A stretch of 64,000 bases of DNA from Leucobacter allii (GTDB lineage: Bacteria; Actinomycetota; Actinomycetes; Actinomycetales; Microbacteriaceae), in the NCBI RefSeq assembly GCF_022919155.1, contig NZ_CP095045.1, forward strand, positions 1,178,001-1,242,000, in the 5' to 3' direction. The notes beneath the pieces were generated by a model. The model saw nothing but the letters and a program-made list of their open reading frames with translations. It ran no database searches and was not told the DNA's origin. The translations under genes and the position numbers were made by a program. This document shows, in pieces, positions 50,145 to 58,671 of the stretch (its first letter is position 1; every line of letters starts with the position of its first letter).

Positions 50145-50496
50145 GATGCTCCTCGACCTCGCGGCGGTCGTGTGCGTCTTCCTCGCCGCCGTGCTCTCGG
50201 TCGCCGCGGGGATCGGGATCCTGCGCTTCCCCGACGCGCTCAGCCGGCTGCACGCGGCGACGAAGCCCCAGATCTTCGGCCTGCTGCTCACGATCGCCGC
50301 GATCGCGCTCGACCAGCGCTCCTTCGCGACGCTGCTCGCGCTCGTGCCGGTGTTCGTCTTCCAGTCCCTGACCGCGCCGATCGCCGCGCACATGGTCGGC
50401 CGTGCCGCGTACCGCACGGGACAGCTCGACACGAGCACGCTGACCGTCGACGAGCTGGGGCCGGCCATCGAGCGGAGCGATTCGCTCCACCGCTGA
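50137..50496 (+). CDS. mrpG: Na+/H+ antiporter subunit G
   Basis: A 119-residue MnhG subunit with three helices and the conserved Gly-Ile-Leu-Arg-Phe-Pro-Asp-Ala-Leu-Ser-Arg-Leu-His-Ala-Ala-Thr-Lys-Pro motif near residues 27-44. It overlaps subunit F by 8 nt and closes the operon. The complex as a whole exports Na+ in exchange for protons, aiding alkali and salt tolerance. Confidence 0.93.
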   Translation: MSEMLLDLAAVVCVFLAAVLSVAAGIGILRFPDALSRLHAATKPQIFGLLLTIAAIALDQRSFATLLALVPVFVFQSLTAPIAAHMVGRAAYRTGQLDTSTLTVDELGPAIERSDSLHR

Positions 50497-50525
50497 TCCC
50501 GGCAGAAACTTCCGGCTTCTTCCGC

Positions 50526-50554
50526 TTGTCGGAACTTCTCGTCCCTGGCACCAT
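50526..50554 (+). promoter_or_regulatory. promoter of the RamB-like gene with AACTTC repeats
   Basis: TTGTCG (50526-50531), a 17-nt spacer and CACCAT (50549-50554), 6 nt before the ATG. Two GAAACTTCC/GGAACTTCTC elements (50505-50513 and 50531-50540) lie in and before it; RamB of Corynebacterium binds AAAACTTT-type sites, so they may be autoregulatory. Confidence 0.4.
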
Positions 50555-50560
50555 GGGGGT

Positions 50561-52039
50561 ATGACGCTCCTCCAGACCGCTCCCGTCCCCGAGGCCGCCG
50601 CGCCCCCCGCGGAGGCCGGCGACGCCCTCACGCTCGGCCGTCGCATCCGTGAACGCCGCACGCAGCTCGGTCTGACGCTCGAGCAGCTGGCCCAAGCCGT
50701 CGAGCGCGCCCCCTCCCAGCTGTCCGCAATCGAGAACGGCAGGCGCGAGCCGCGGCTGCCGGTGCTGCGCGCCATCGCGCAGGCCCTCGGCGCGACGGTC
50801 GACGAGCTGCTCGCGGACGAGGCGCCCAGCGAGCGCGCCGCCCTCGAGATCGCGGTCGAGCGCGCGCAGCGCGGTTCCGTCTTCGCCTCCCTCGGGATCC
50901 AGCCGATCCGGGTCTCCAAGGCGACGAGCGACGAGACGCTGCGCGCGGTGCTCGGCCTGCATCAGGAGGTCGAGCGGCTGCACCGGGAGCGCGCGGCCAC
51001 CCCCGAGGAGGCGCGCCGCGCGAACACCGAGCTGCGCGCCGAGATGCGCGGGGTGGGCAACTACTACGCCGAGCTCGAGGCGGCCGCCGCGGAGCTGCTG
51101 CGCGGGGTGGGCTATGCCGGCGGACCGGTCTCGCAGCAGCTCATCGCCGACGTCGCGCAGAAGCTCGGCTTCGACCTGCACTACGTCACGGACATGCCGC
51201 ACTCCACCCGCTCGGTCATCGACCGGCGCAACGGCCGCATCTACCTCGGCAGCGATGTGCCCACGCGCGACGCCCGCGCGCCGATCCTGCGCGCGCTCGC
51301 GAGCGTCGTCTGCGGGCACGAGGAGCCCCGCAGCTACGGCGACTTCCTGCGGCAGCGCGTCGAGGCCAACTACCTCGCCGGCGCCGTGCTGCTGCCCGAG
51401 GCCGCCGCGGTCTCGGTGCTCGCTGACGCCAAGCAGCAGCGGCGCATCTCGATGGAGGACCTGCGCGACGCCTTCAGCGTCTCCTACGAGATGGCCGCCC
51501 ACCGCTTCACGAACCTCGCGACGGAACGGCTGGAGCTCCAGGTGCACTTCATGAAGGCCCACGAGTCCGGCACGCTCATCAAGGCGTACCAGAACGACGG
51601 GGTGAGCTTCCCCTCCGACGCGCTCGGCAACCTCGAGGGATCGATCGTGTGCCGCAACTGGACCGCGCGCACCGTGTTCGCGCAGCCCGACCGCTTCAAC
51701 CCCTGGTACCAGTACACGGACATGGCCGGCGGGGGCACCTACTGGTGCACCTCGCGCGTGGAGAAGGCGAAGGAGGGCATGTACTCCGTGAGCGTGGGCG
51801 TGCGGTTCGAGGACGTGAAGTGGTTCCGCGGTCGCGAGACGCCGCATCGCACGCAGTCCTTCTGCCCGGACGAGCGCTGCTGCCGCCGCGCCTCCTCCGA
51901 GCTGACGCGCAAGTGGGAGGACGCGGCGTGGCCGGAAGCGGCGACGCCGACGAGCCTGCTCGCGGCGTTGCCGACGGGCACGTTCCCCGGCGTGGACGCG
52001 CACGAGGTGTACGCCTTCCTCGAGTCCCACGAGCACTGA
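50561..52039 (+). CDS. RamB-like regulator (XRE helix-turn-helix plus short-chain fatty-acyl regulator domain)
   Basis: A 492-residue protein. Residues ~25-85 are an XRE helix-turn-helix (Leu-Gly-Leu-Thr-Leu-Glu-Gln-Leu-Ala...Pro-Ser-Gln-Leu-Ser-Ala-Ile-Glu-Asn-Gly-Arg-Arg-Glu-Pro). The middle (~190-320) resembles IrrE/ImmA-type domains, here with Val-Cys-Gly-His-Glu-Glu in place of a full HExxH. The C-terminal part has paired Cys (Cys-Pro-Asp-Glu-Arg-Cys-Cys near 436) as in the regulators of acetate and propionate metabolism. RamB represses glyoxylate-cycle genes in Corynebacterium and Mycobacterium; a like role is inferred. Confidence 0.9.
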   Translation: MTLLQTAPVPEAAAPPAEAGDALTLGRRIRERRTQLGLTLEQLAQAVERAPSQLSAIENGRREPRLPVLRAIAQALGATVDELLADEAPSERAALEIAVERAQRGSVFASLGIQPIRVSKATSDETLRAVLGLHQEVERLHRERAATPEEARRANTELRAEMRGVGNYYAELEAAAAELLRGVGYAGGPVSQQLIADVAQKLGFDLHYVTDMPHSTRSVIDRRNGRIYLGSDVPTRDARAPILRALASVVCGHEEPRSYGDFLRQRVEANYLAGAVLLPEAAAVSVLADAKQQRRISMEDLRDAFSVSYEMAAHRFTNLATERLELQVHFMKAHESGTLIKAYQNDGVSFPSDALGNLEGSIVCRNWTARTVFAQPDRFNPWYQYTDMAGGGTYWCTSRVEKAKEGMYSVSVGVRFEDVKWFRGRETPHRTQSFCPDERCCRRASSELTRKWEDAAWPEAATPTSLLAALPTGTFPGVDAHEVYAFLESHEH

Positions 52040-52187
52040 GCGGCGTGACCCGCGCCGTCGAGGAGCGGGACCCCGCCGCGCCGCCGGAAGCGCTGGGAAT
52101 CGCGGGCCGCGAGGTGCGCCGCCGACCCCGGCTGCGATAGCGTAGAGGCACCGGCGGACGACCGGTCCGCAGGGCTCGAGATCAGGA

Positions 52188-52664
52188 ATGGGTGATGACG
52201 TGAACACCGAACAGCATGCCCGTCGCGCCGATACGCCCGAAGTGCGCTCCACCCAGCAGTTCCGGGACGATCTCGGCGCGCTCATCCGCGCGCACGCGAC
52301 GGATCTCTCCGTCGACGAGCGGGAGGCCGTCGAGGCGCTGCCCTCCGGAGCCGCACTGCTCGTGGTGCGTCGCGGACCGGATCTCGGCGCCCGCTTCCTG
52401 CTCGACCAGGACGTGACGGTCGCGGGGCGCCACCCGGCGGTCGACATCTTCCTCGACGACGTCACGGTCTCGCGACGCCACGCCGAGTTCCGCCGTCAGG
52501 GGACGGCGTTCTCGGTCGTCGACCTCGGGTCCCTCAACGGCACGTTCTGCGACGGCACCCGCATCGAGGGTGAGGTCGTGCTGAGCGACGGCGCCGAGGT
52601 GCAGGTCGGCAAGTTCCGCTTCACCTTCTTCGCCTCGCGCTTCGACCTCGCCGAGGACTCCTGA
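52188..52664 (+). CDS. FHA-domain protein (GarA/OdhI-like)
   Basis: A 158-residue protein whose C-terminal ~95 residues form an FHA phosphothreonine-binding domain: Val-Ala-Gly-Arg-His (~81), Val-Ser-Arg-Arg-His-Ala-Glu-Phe (~97) and Leu-Gly-Ser-Leu-Asn-Gly-Thr (~114). The N-terminal part has Arg-Ser-Thr-Gln-Gln-Phe where GarA/OdhI has the kinase-target Glu-Thr-Thr-Ser. Those proteins switch 2-oxoglutarate dehydrogenase and glutamate synthesis when unphosphorylated. The gene order FHA, FtsR, MerR supports orthology. The start may be the ATG at 52188 or the in-frame GTG at 52200, which is better spaced from AGGA. Confidence 0.9.
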   Translation: MGDDVNTEQHARRADTPEVRSTQQFRDDLGALIRAHATDLSVDEREAVEALPSGAALLVVRRGPDLGARFLLDQDVTVAGRHPAVDIFLDDVTVSRRHAEFRRQGTAFSVVDLGSLNGTFCDGTRIEGEVVLSDGAEVQVGKFRFTFFASRFDLAEDS

Positions 52665-52665
52665 G

Positions 52666-53343
52666 GTGGCGGCCGCCGAGGCCCACCCGCAGCCCTCGGG
52701 GCTGCTGAGCATCGGCCAGGTGCTCGCCCGGCTGCAGGGCGATTTCACCGACCTCTCGCCCTCGAAGCTGCGCTTCCTTGAGGAGCAGGGGCTCATCACG
52801 CCCGCACGGACGAAGTCGGGGTACCGCAAGTTCTCGCAGGAGCACATCGAGCGGCTGCGGCTCATCCTCACCCTGCAGCGCGACCACTACCTGCCGCTGA
52901 AGGTCATCGCCGAGGTGCTCGAGGAGGTGGATCGCGGGCGCGACCCGGTGATCCCGGGCGCCGCCCAGCGCAACGTCTCGAGCATCCTCGCGCCGAAGCG
53001 GGTGCTCAGCGCGGAGGAGCTGCGGCGGGCGACGGGGGCGAGCCCCCGCTTTCTGGGCGAGGCGATCGCGGCGGGGCTGCTGCCCGCGGCCGAGGTCTTC
53101 CCGCACGACGCGGTCGCCCAGCTGACGTCGCTGCTCGAACTCGCGGCGCGCGGCATCACCCCGCGCCACCTGCGACCGCTCCGGGTCGCCGCCGAACGCG
53201 AAGCCGAGCTCATCGACCACGCGGTCTCCTCGCGCGGGGTGAAGTCGGGGACGCCGCTCGGCGCCGAGGACTCCCTCGAGCTCGCCGGACATCTCGACAC
53301 GGTGCGCTCCGGCGTGTTGCGCCGGCGGATCAGCGGGGCCTGA
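52666..53343 (+). CDS. ftsR: MerR-family regulator FtsR
   Basis: A 225-residue protein with an N-terminal MerR winged helix (~residues 14-85: Leu-Ser-Ile-Gly-Gln-Val-Leu...Leu-Arg-Phe-Leu-Glu-Glu-Gln-Gly-Leu-Ile-Thr-Pro-Ala-Arg-Thr-Lys-Ser-Gly-Tyr-Arg-Lys-Phe) and a helical C-terminal domain with no metal Cys. It matches Rv1828/FtsR, which in Corynebacterium activates ftsZ. GTG 52666 lies one base after the FHA stop, so the two are cotranscribed. Confidence 0.9.
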   Translation: MAAAEAHPQPSGLLSIGQVLARLQGDFTDLSPSKLRFLEEQGLITPARTKSGYRKFSQEHIERLRLILTLQRDHYLPLKVIAEVLEEVDRGRDPVIPGAAQRNVSSILAPKRVLSAEELRRATGASPRFLGEAIAAGLLPAAEVFPHDAVAQLTSLLELAARGITPRHLRPLRVAAEREAELIDHAVSSRGVKSGTPLGAEDSLELAGHLDTVRSGVLRRRISGA

Positions 53344-53368
53344 GCGGGACCGGATCGGCGTGATTTCA

Positions 53369-53390
53369 ACCTTCAAGTTCAAGTAGAGGT
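53369..53390 (+). promoter_or_regulatory. MerR/SoxR-like dyad upstream of the second MerR gene
   Basis: CCTTCAAGTTCAAGTAGAGG (within 53369-53390) resembles the CCTCAAGTTAACTTGAGG type of MerR-family operator and contains repeated TTCAA units in an AT-richer stretch. It is a candidate site for FtsR or the next MerR regulator. Confidence 0.5.
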
Positions 53391-53420
53391 CGACACGCCG
53401 GAATTGCCGTTCGTCGGTCG

Positions 53421-53449
53421 TTGCACGGGGCGGATCCGCTCGGTAGCGT
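53421..53449 (+). promoter_or_regulatory. promoter of the second MerR gene
   Basis: TTGCAC (53421-53426), 17-nt spacer, TAGCGT (53444-53449). A GAGGAAGGAA ribosome site follows before the ATG at 53496. Confidence 0.6.
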
Positions 53450-53495
53450 TAGGGGAGTCCGGCGCCCCTGTCGCGCCGCGTGAGGAAGGAACACG

Positions 53496-54083
53496 ATGGA
53501 AGAGCCCCAGCAGCCGAGCGGCGACCCGGGGTCGTCCGGCGAAGCGACTGCGGAGCGCCTCACCATCGACGCCGACCTCCTCTTCGACGACGGCCTGCCC
53601 CGGCCGAATCAGCAGGGCGGGTTCAAGGGAGCCACGGCGGCGCGCGCCGCCGGGATCAGCTACCGCCAGCTCGACTACTGGGCCAGAACCGGACTCGTCG
53701 AGCCGACGGTGCGCGGCGCGCAGGGCTCGGGCTCCCAGCGCCTCTACGGCTTCCGGGACATCCTCGTGCTCAAGCTCGTCAAGCGGCTGCTCGATACGGG
53801 GATCTCGCTGCAGCAGATCCGGACGGCCGTCGCCCAGCTGCACGAGGCGGGCGTGCACGATCTCTCGCAGACGACGCTCATGAGCGACGGCGCCAGCGTC
53901 TACCTCTGCACCTCCAACGACGAGGTCATCGACCTCGTGAGCCGGGGCCAGGGCGTCTTCGGCATCGCCGTGGGCAAGGTGCTCCGGGAGGTCGAGACGA
54001 CGCTCGTCGACATGGACGAGCACCGCGATCCGGGCGAGGACGAGCTGGCAGCACGGCGGAAGGCCCGCAAGAAGATCTCCTGA
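53496..54083 (+). CDS. MerR-family transcriptional regulator (Rv1830-like)
   Basis: A 195-residue regulator with the MerR helix-turn-helix at residues ~43-110 (Ala-Ala-Gly-Ile-Ser-Tyr-Arg-Gln-Leu-Asp-Tyr-Trp-Ala-Arg-Thr-Gly-Leu-Val-Glu-Pro), preceded by an acidic ~40-residue arm containing Leu-Leu-Phe-Asp-Asp-Gly-Leu-Pro. The Ser-Gln-Arg-Leu-Tyr-Gly-Phe-Arg-Asp wing is typical of the Rv1830 group. In mycobacteria a bifunctional-nuclease gene lies between ftsR and this gene; here it is missing and only 152 nt separate the two. Confidence 0.9.
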   Translation: MEEPQQPSGDPGSSGEATAERLTIDADLLFDDGLPRPNQQGGFKGATAARAAGISYRQLDYWARTGLVEPTVRGAQGSGSQRLYGFRDILVLKLVKRLLDTGISLQQIRTAVAQLHEAGVHDLSQTTLMSDGASVYLCTSNDEVIDLVSRGQGVFGIAVGKVLREVETTLVDMDEHRDPGEDELAARRKARKKIS

Positions 54084-54105
54084 CCGCGGGCCGCGCGGCG
54101 AGCAC

Positions 54106-54201
54106 CGGCCTCAGCCGGGAACCGCGACGGCCTCAGCCGGGAACGGCGCAGGCACCCGGTCGGTGCCGATGTCAGTCGGTGACGGTGTCAGTCGGTGACG
54201 G
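54106..54201. repeat. two tandem duplications at the MerR/ParA convergent ends, with a small hairpin
   Basis: A 22-bp unit is repeated at 54106-54127 and 54128-54149 (20 of 22 identical). A 16-bp unit, TGTCAGTCGGTGACGG, is repeated perfectly at 54170-54185 and 54186-54201; the second copy contains the ParA stop and last codons, so the gene's 3' end has been duplicated. Between them GGCACC-N5-GGTGCC (54151-54167) forms a hairpin. Confidence 0.75.
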
Positions 54202-55030
54202 TGCCGGGGCGCGGCGCCTGCGCCGCGGCGGCGCGGGCCGCATCCATCCCCGCGGAGCGCAGCACCCGATCCAGCACGGTGTCGAAATTGCCCGCCATCT
54301 CCTGCGAGGCCTCGCCCGGCCACATGTGCACGGGCTTCGCGGCGCCCTGCGCCTGCTGCAGCGAGGGGCGCTCGGGCAGCTGCGGGCTCAGCACGAGCGG
54401 GCCGAACATCTCGCGCAGCTCGCGGATGCGGAACTGATGCTCCATCGATCCGGGCTGCGTGCGGTTGATGAGGATCCCGAGCGGCTGGAGGCGAGGGCTC
54501 ACCCCGCGGCGGATCTCCTCGATCGCGCGCAGCGCCCGGTCGGTGGCGGCCACGGCGAAGAGGCTCGGCTCGGCGACGACGAGCACGCGGTCGCTCGCCG
54601 CCCAGGCCGTGCGGGTGAGGGCGTTGAGCGAGGGGGCGCAGTCGATGAGCACGAGGTCGTACTCGGACTCGACCACGGCCAGGGCCTCCTCGAGCTTCCA
54701 GATGTCCCGAGTGGACGGGTGCGGTCCGTCGAAGTTGATGGCGGAGGGGCTGCCGACCATGAGGTCGATCGTGCCGCCCTCGTGGTAGTCGTTCCAGCCG
54801 CTGTGCGCGATGGCCGCGCGCACCGTCCTCTCCTTCGGGCTCTCGAGCACGTCGGCGACGTTCGCGAAGCCCTCGGGGTTCACGGCGAGCCCGGTGGAGA
54901 CGTCCGACTGCGGGTCGAAGTCCACGACGAGGGTCCGCAGACCCCGCGAGAAGGCCGCCGATGCGAGGCCGAGCGTCACGGTCGTCTTGCCGACGCCGCC
55001 CTTGAGGGAACTCACACTCAATACATGCAC
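54188..55030 (-). CDS. ParA-family ATPase (orphan)
   Basis: A 280-residue ParA/MinD-like ATPase. The deviant Walker A Lys-Gly-Gly-Val-Gly-Lys-Thr-Thr lies near residues 10-17, the Walker A' Val-Asp-Phe-Asp-Pro-Gln-Ser-Asp (~41) and Walker B Leu-Ile-Asp-Cys-Ala-Pro-Ser (~126) follow. No parB, parS or minC is nearby, and the true chromosomal parAB is normally near the origin, so this is a second copy with some other positioning role. A Met-Trp-Pro-Gly-Glu-Ala segment near the C terminus is conserved-looking. Start GTG 55030 is the longest; a GTG 15 nt inward is possible because a TAAACT -10 lies only 4 nt upstream of 55030. Confidence 0.87.
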   Translation of the reverse strand: MHVLSVSSLKGGVGKTTVTLGLASAAFSRGLRTLVVDFDPQSDVSTGLAVNPEGFANVADVLESPKERTVRAAIAHSGWNDYHEGGTIDLMVGSPSAINFDGPHPSTRDIWKLEEALAVVESEYDLVLIDCAPSLNALTRTAWAASDRVLVVAEPSLFAVAATDRALRAIEEIRRGVSPRLQPLGILINRTQPGSMEHQFRIRELREMFGPLVLSPQLPERPSLQQAQGAAKPVHMWPGEASQEMAGNFDTVLDRVLRSAGMDAARAAAAQAPRPGTVTD

Positions 55031-55207
55031 ACGACGAGTTTAGTGGATCCCTCCCCGCCGCATGGCTGGAATCGCGGATCCCGCGCCGCGCGGGGCCGCC
55101 CACCCGGTGAGATGCGCGTCGCGCTCGCACCGTCATGTATCTTGATATCGAACGATTCGACGGTCTGGGCAACCCGAGAAACACCGACACGAAGGGGTAT
55201 TTTCCGT

Positions 55208-58200
55208 ATGTTCGAGAAGGTTCTGGTTGCCAATCGCGGTGAGATCGCGATCCGGGCGTTTCGCGCCGCGCACGAGCTCGGCGCGTCCACGGTCGCGGTG
55301 TTCCCGTACGAGGATCGCAACTCCCTGCACCGGCTGAAGGCCGACGAGGCGTATCTCATCGGGGAGGTCGGGCACCCGGTGCGCGCCTACCTCGACGTGG
55401 AGGAGATCGTGCGGGTCGCCGTCGAGGCGGGCGCCGACGCGATCTACCCGGGGTACGGCTTCCTGTCCGAGAATCCCGAGCTCGCGGCCGCGGCCGAGCG
55501 GGCGGGGATCCGCTTCATCGGTCCGGGGCGCGAGGCGCTCGAGATGGCAGGGAACAAGGTCGCCGCGAAGGAGCACGCGATCGCGGCCGGCGTGCCGGTG
55601 CTCGCCTCGACCCCGCCGTCGACGGACGTCGACGCGCTGATCGCGGGGGCGCGGGAGATCGGCTTCCCCGTGTTCGCGAAGGCCGTCGCGGGCGGCGGCG
55701 GGCGCGGCATGCGCCGGGTGGAGCGCGAGGAGGACCTCAGGGACGCGCTGGAGTCCGCGATGCGCGAGGCGGAGTCGGCCTTCGGCGATCCGACGATGTT
55801 CATCGAGCAGGCGGTGCTGCGGCCCCGGCACATCGAGGTGCAGGTGCTCGCGGATCGTTCGGGGGAGACGGTGCACCTCTACGAGCGGGACTGCTCGGTG
55901 CAGCGCCGCCACCAGAAGGTCGTGGAGATCGCCCCCGCGCCGAACCTCTCGGAGGAGAAGCGGGCAGCGCTCACGCGCGACGCGATCGCGTTCGCCCGAT
56001 CGATCGGCTACGAGAACGCCGGAACGGTCGAGTTCCTCCTCGACACGGAGGGCGAGCGCGCGGGCGAGCACGTCTTCATCGAGATGAATCCGCGCATCCA
56101 GGTCGAGCACACCGTGACGGAGGAGGTCACGGATGTGGACCTCGTGCGCTCGCAGATGCGGATCGCGGCGGGGGAGACGCTCGCGGAGCTCGGGCTCACG
56201 CAGGATCGCATCCAGCTGCGCGGAGCGGCGCTGCAGTGCCGCATCACGACGGAGGATCCCGCGAACGGCTTCCGCCCGGACCTCGGCCGGATCACGGCGT
56301 ACCGCTCGCCGGGCGGCGGCGGGGTGCGGCTCGACGGCGGCACCATCGACGTCGGCGCGCAGATCAGCCCGCACTTCGACTCGATGCTCGCGAAGCTCAC
56401 CTGCCGCGGGCGCTCGTTCGCGGACGCGGTCGCGCGGGCGAGCCGGGCGCTCGCCGAGTTCCGGATCCGCGGGGTCGCGACGAACATCCCGTTCCTGCAG
56501 GCGGTCCTCGCGGATCCCGCATTCCAGGCGGGGGACGTGGCGACGTCGTTCATCGAGGAGCGCCCCGAGCTGCTGTCGCTGAACAAGCCGAAGGATCGCG
56601 CGACGCGACTGCTGCAGCACGTCGCGAACGTCACGGTGAACCAGCCCCACGGGCCCCGCCCGGGCAGCCTCGATCCGGCGGCGAAGCTGCCCGGCATCGA
56701 TCTCGCAGCGGCCGCGCCGTCCGGCCATCGGCAGCGGCTCCTGGAGCTCGGCCCGGAGGAGTACGCGCGGAGCCTGCGCGCGCAGACGGCGCTCGCGGTC
56801 ACGGAGACCACCTTCCGCGACGCCCACCAGTCGCTCCTCGCGACGCGGGTGCGCACCAAGGATCTCGCGCGCGTCGCCCCCTACGTCGCCCGGCTGACGC
56901 CGGAGCTGTGGTCCGTGGAGGCGTGGGGCGGCGCGACGTACGACGTCGCGCTGCGATTCCTCGGAGAGGATCCGTGGGAGCGGCTCGCGGCGCTGCGCGA
57001 GGCGCTGCCGAACGTGCCGATCCAGATGCTGCTGCGCGGCCAGAACACGGTCGGCTACACGCCGTACCCGGCGCAGGTGGCGCGCGCCTTCGTCGCGGAG
57101 GCCGCGGCCACGGGCGTGGACGTGTTCCGCATCTTCGACGCGCTCAACGACGTCGAGCAGATGCGGGTCGCGATCGACGCGGTGCGGGAGACGGGCGGCG
57201 CGGTCGCGGAGGTCGCGATGGCCTACACCGGGAACCTGCTGTCCCCGGCCGAGGACAAGTACACCCTCGACTACTACCTCGCCCTCGCGGAGCGGATCGT
57301 GGACGCCGGCGCGCACGTGCTCGCGATCAAGGACATGGCGGGGCTCCTGCGTCCGGCCGCCGCGGCGAGGCTCGTGTCGGCGCTGCGGGAGCGCTTCGAG
57401 CTGCCCGTGCACCTGCACACGCACGACACGCCGGGCGGCCAGCTCGCGACCCTCCTCGCCGCCTCCCAGGCGGGCGTCGACGCGGTCGACGTCGCCTCGG
57501 CGCCGATGTCGGGGACCACGAGCCAGCCGTCGCTGTCGGCGCTCGTCGCGGCCCTCGCCGACACCGAGCGCGACACCGGCCTCTCGCAGGAGGCCGTCTA
57601 CGCGCTCGAACCCTACTGGGACGCGGTGCGGAGCGTGTACCGGCCCTTCGAATCGGGGCTGCCGTCCCCGACGGGACGGGTGTACGCGCACGAGATCCCC
57701 GGCGGGCAGCTCTCGAACCTCCGGCAGCAGGCGATCGCCCTCGGCCTCGCCGACAACTTCGAGAAGATCGAGGACCTGTACGCGGCGGCCGACCGGATCC
57801 TGGGCCGCATCCCGAAGGTGACCCCGTCCTCGAAGGTCGTGGGCGACCTCGCCCTGCATCTCACGGCGGTCGACGCCGATCCGGCCGACTTCGAGGCGCA
57901 TCCCGAGAACTACGACGTGCCGGACTCGGTCGTCGGGTTCCTCGCGGGCGAGCTCGGGGAGATCCCGGGGGGCTGGCCCGAGCCCTTCCGCTCGAAGGTG
58001 CTCGCGGGGCGCGACGTCGACATCGCCGTCGCCCCGCTCGGAGACGCGGATCGGGCACTGCTCGAGCGCCCGGGAGCCGAGCGCCGCGAGACGCTGAACC
58101 GCCTGCTGTTCCCGCAGCCGACGCGTCAGTACGAGGCGGTACGGGAGCAGTTCGGGGACGTGTCGGTGCTCGACACGCCCGACTATCTGTACGGGCTCGA

Positions 58201-58606
58201 GGCGGGCACGGAGCACGCGATCGATCTGGCCAGGGGCGTGCGCCTGTACGTCGGGCTCGAGGCGATCGGCGAGGCCGACGACAAGGGCGTGCGCACGGTG
58301 ATGGTGCGCGTCAACGGTCAGCTGCGGCAGGTGTTCGTGAAGGACGAATCGGTGCAGGTCGACATCGCGATCGCGGAGAAGGCCGACCGCACCCAGCCCG
58401 GGCACGTGTCGGCGCCCTTCTCGGGCACGGTGACGGTGAAGGTCGCGGTCGGGGACGCGGTCGAGGCCGGGCAGCCGGTCGCGACGATCGAGGCCATGAA
58501 GATGGAGGCCGCGATCACGGCCCCGGTCTCGGGCACGATCGAGCGGATCGCGTTCGCCGGCGCCCGCGCGGTCGAGGCCGGCGACCTCATCGCCGCGATC
58601 TCCTAG
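55208..58606 (+). CDS. pyc: pyruvate carboxylase
   Basis: Biotin enzyme making oxaloacetate from pyruvate and bicarbonate. The 1132-residue protein has all parts in order: biotin carboxylase (residues 1-~450) with the Gly-Gly-Gly-Gly-Arg-Gly-Met ATP loop near 163 and Glu-Met-Asn-Pro-Arg-Ile-Gln-Val-Glu-His near 290; carboxyltransferase with Glu-Thr-Thr-Phe-Arg-Asp-Ala-His-Gln-Ser (~534); and a C-terminal biotinyl domain with Glu-Ala-Met-Lys-Met-Glu (~1098). An AAGGGG ribosome site precedes the ATG. It replenishes the TCA cycle. Divergent from the ParA gene across 177 nt. Confidence 0.97.
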   Translation: MFEKVLVANRGEIAIRAFRAAHELGASTVAVFPYEDRNSLHRLKADEAYLIGEVGHPVRAYLDVEEIVRVAVEAGADAIYPGYGFLSENPELAAAAERAGIRFIGPGREALEMAGNKVAAKEHAIAAGVPVLASTPPSTDVDALIAGAREIGFPVFAKAVAGGGGRGMRRVEREEDLRDALESAMREAESAFGDPTMFIEQAVLRPRHIEVQVLADRSGETVHLYERDCSVQRRHQKVVEIAPAPNLSEEKRAALTRDAIAFARSIGYENAGTVEFLLDTEGERAGEHVFIEMNPRIQVEHTVTEEVTDVDLVRSQMRIAAGETLAELGLTQDRIQLRGAALQCRITTEDPANGFRPDLGRITAYRSPGGGGVRLDGGTIDVGAQISPHFDSMLAKLTCRGRSFADAVARASRALAEFRIRGVATNIPFLQAVLADPAFQAGDVATSFIEERPELLSLNKPKDRATRLLQHVANVTVNQPHGPRPGSLDPAAKLPGIDLAAAAPSGHRQRLLELGPEEYARSLRAQTALAVTETTFRDAHQSLLATRVRTKDLARVAPYVARLTPELWSVEAWGGATYDVALRFLGEDPWERLAALREALPNVPIQMLLRGQNTVGYTPYPAQVARAFVAEAAATGVDVFRIFDALNDVEQMRVAIDAVRETGGAVAEVAMAYTGNLLSPAEDKYTLDYYLALAERIVDAGAHVLAIKDMAGLLRPAAAARLVSALRERFELPVHLHTHDTPGGQLATLLAASQAGVDAVDVASAPMSGTTSQPSLSALVAALADTERDTGLSQEAVYALEPYWDAVRSVYRPFESGLPSPTGRVYAHEIPGGQLSNLRQQAIALGLADNFEKIEDLYAAADRILGRIPKVTPSSKVVGDLALHLTAVDADPADFEAHPENYDVPDSVVGFLAGELGEIPGGWPEPFRSKVLAGRDVDIAVAPLGDADRALLERPGAERRETLNRLLFPQPTRQYEAVREQFGDVSVLDTPDYLYGLEAGTEHAIDLARGVRLYVGLEAIGEADDKGVRTVMVRVNGQLRQVFVKDESVQVDIAIAEKADRTQPGHVSAPFSGTVTVKVAVGDAVEAGQPVATIEAMKMEAAITAPVSGTIERIAFAGARAVEAGDLIAAIS

Positions 58607-58657
58607 CCGGCCGCGCGGCGGGGCGCCCGAGCGGGGCCCTGCCGCGCTCGCGCGCGG

Positions 58658-58663
58658 TAGGCT
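58658..58663 (+). promoter_or_regulatory. -10 hexamer for a leaderless def transcript
   Basis: TAGGCT ends 8 nt before the ATG at 58672. Confidence 0.5.
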
Positions 58664-58671
58664 GTTGAGCC

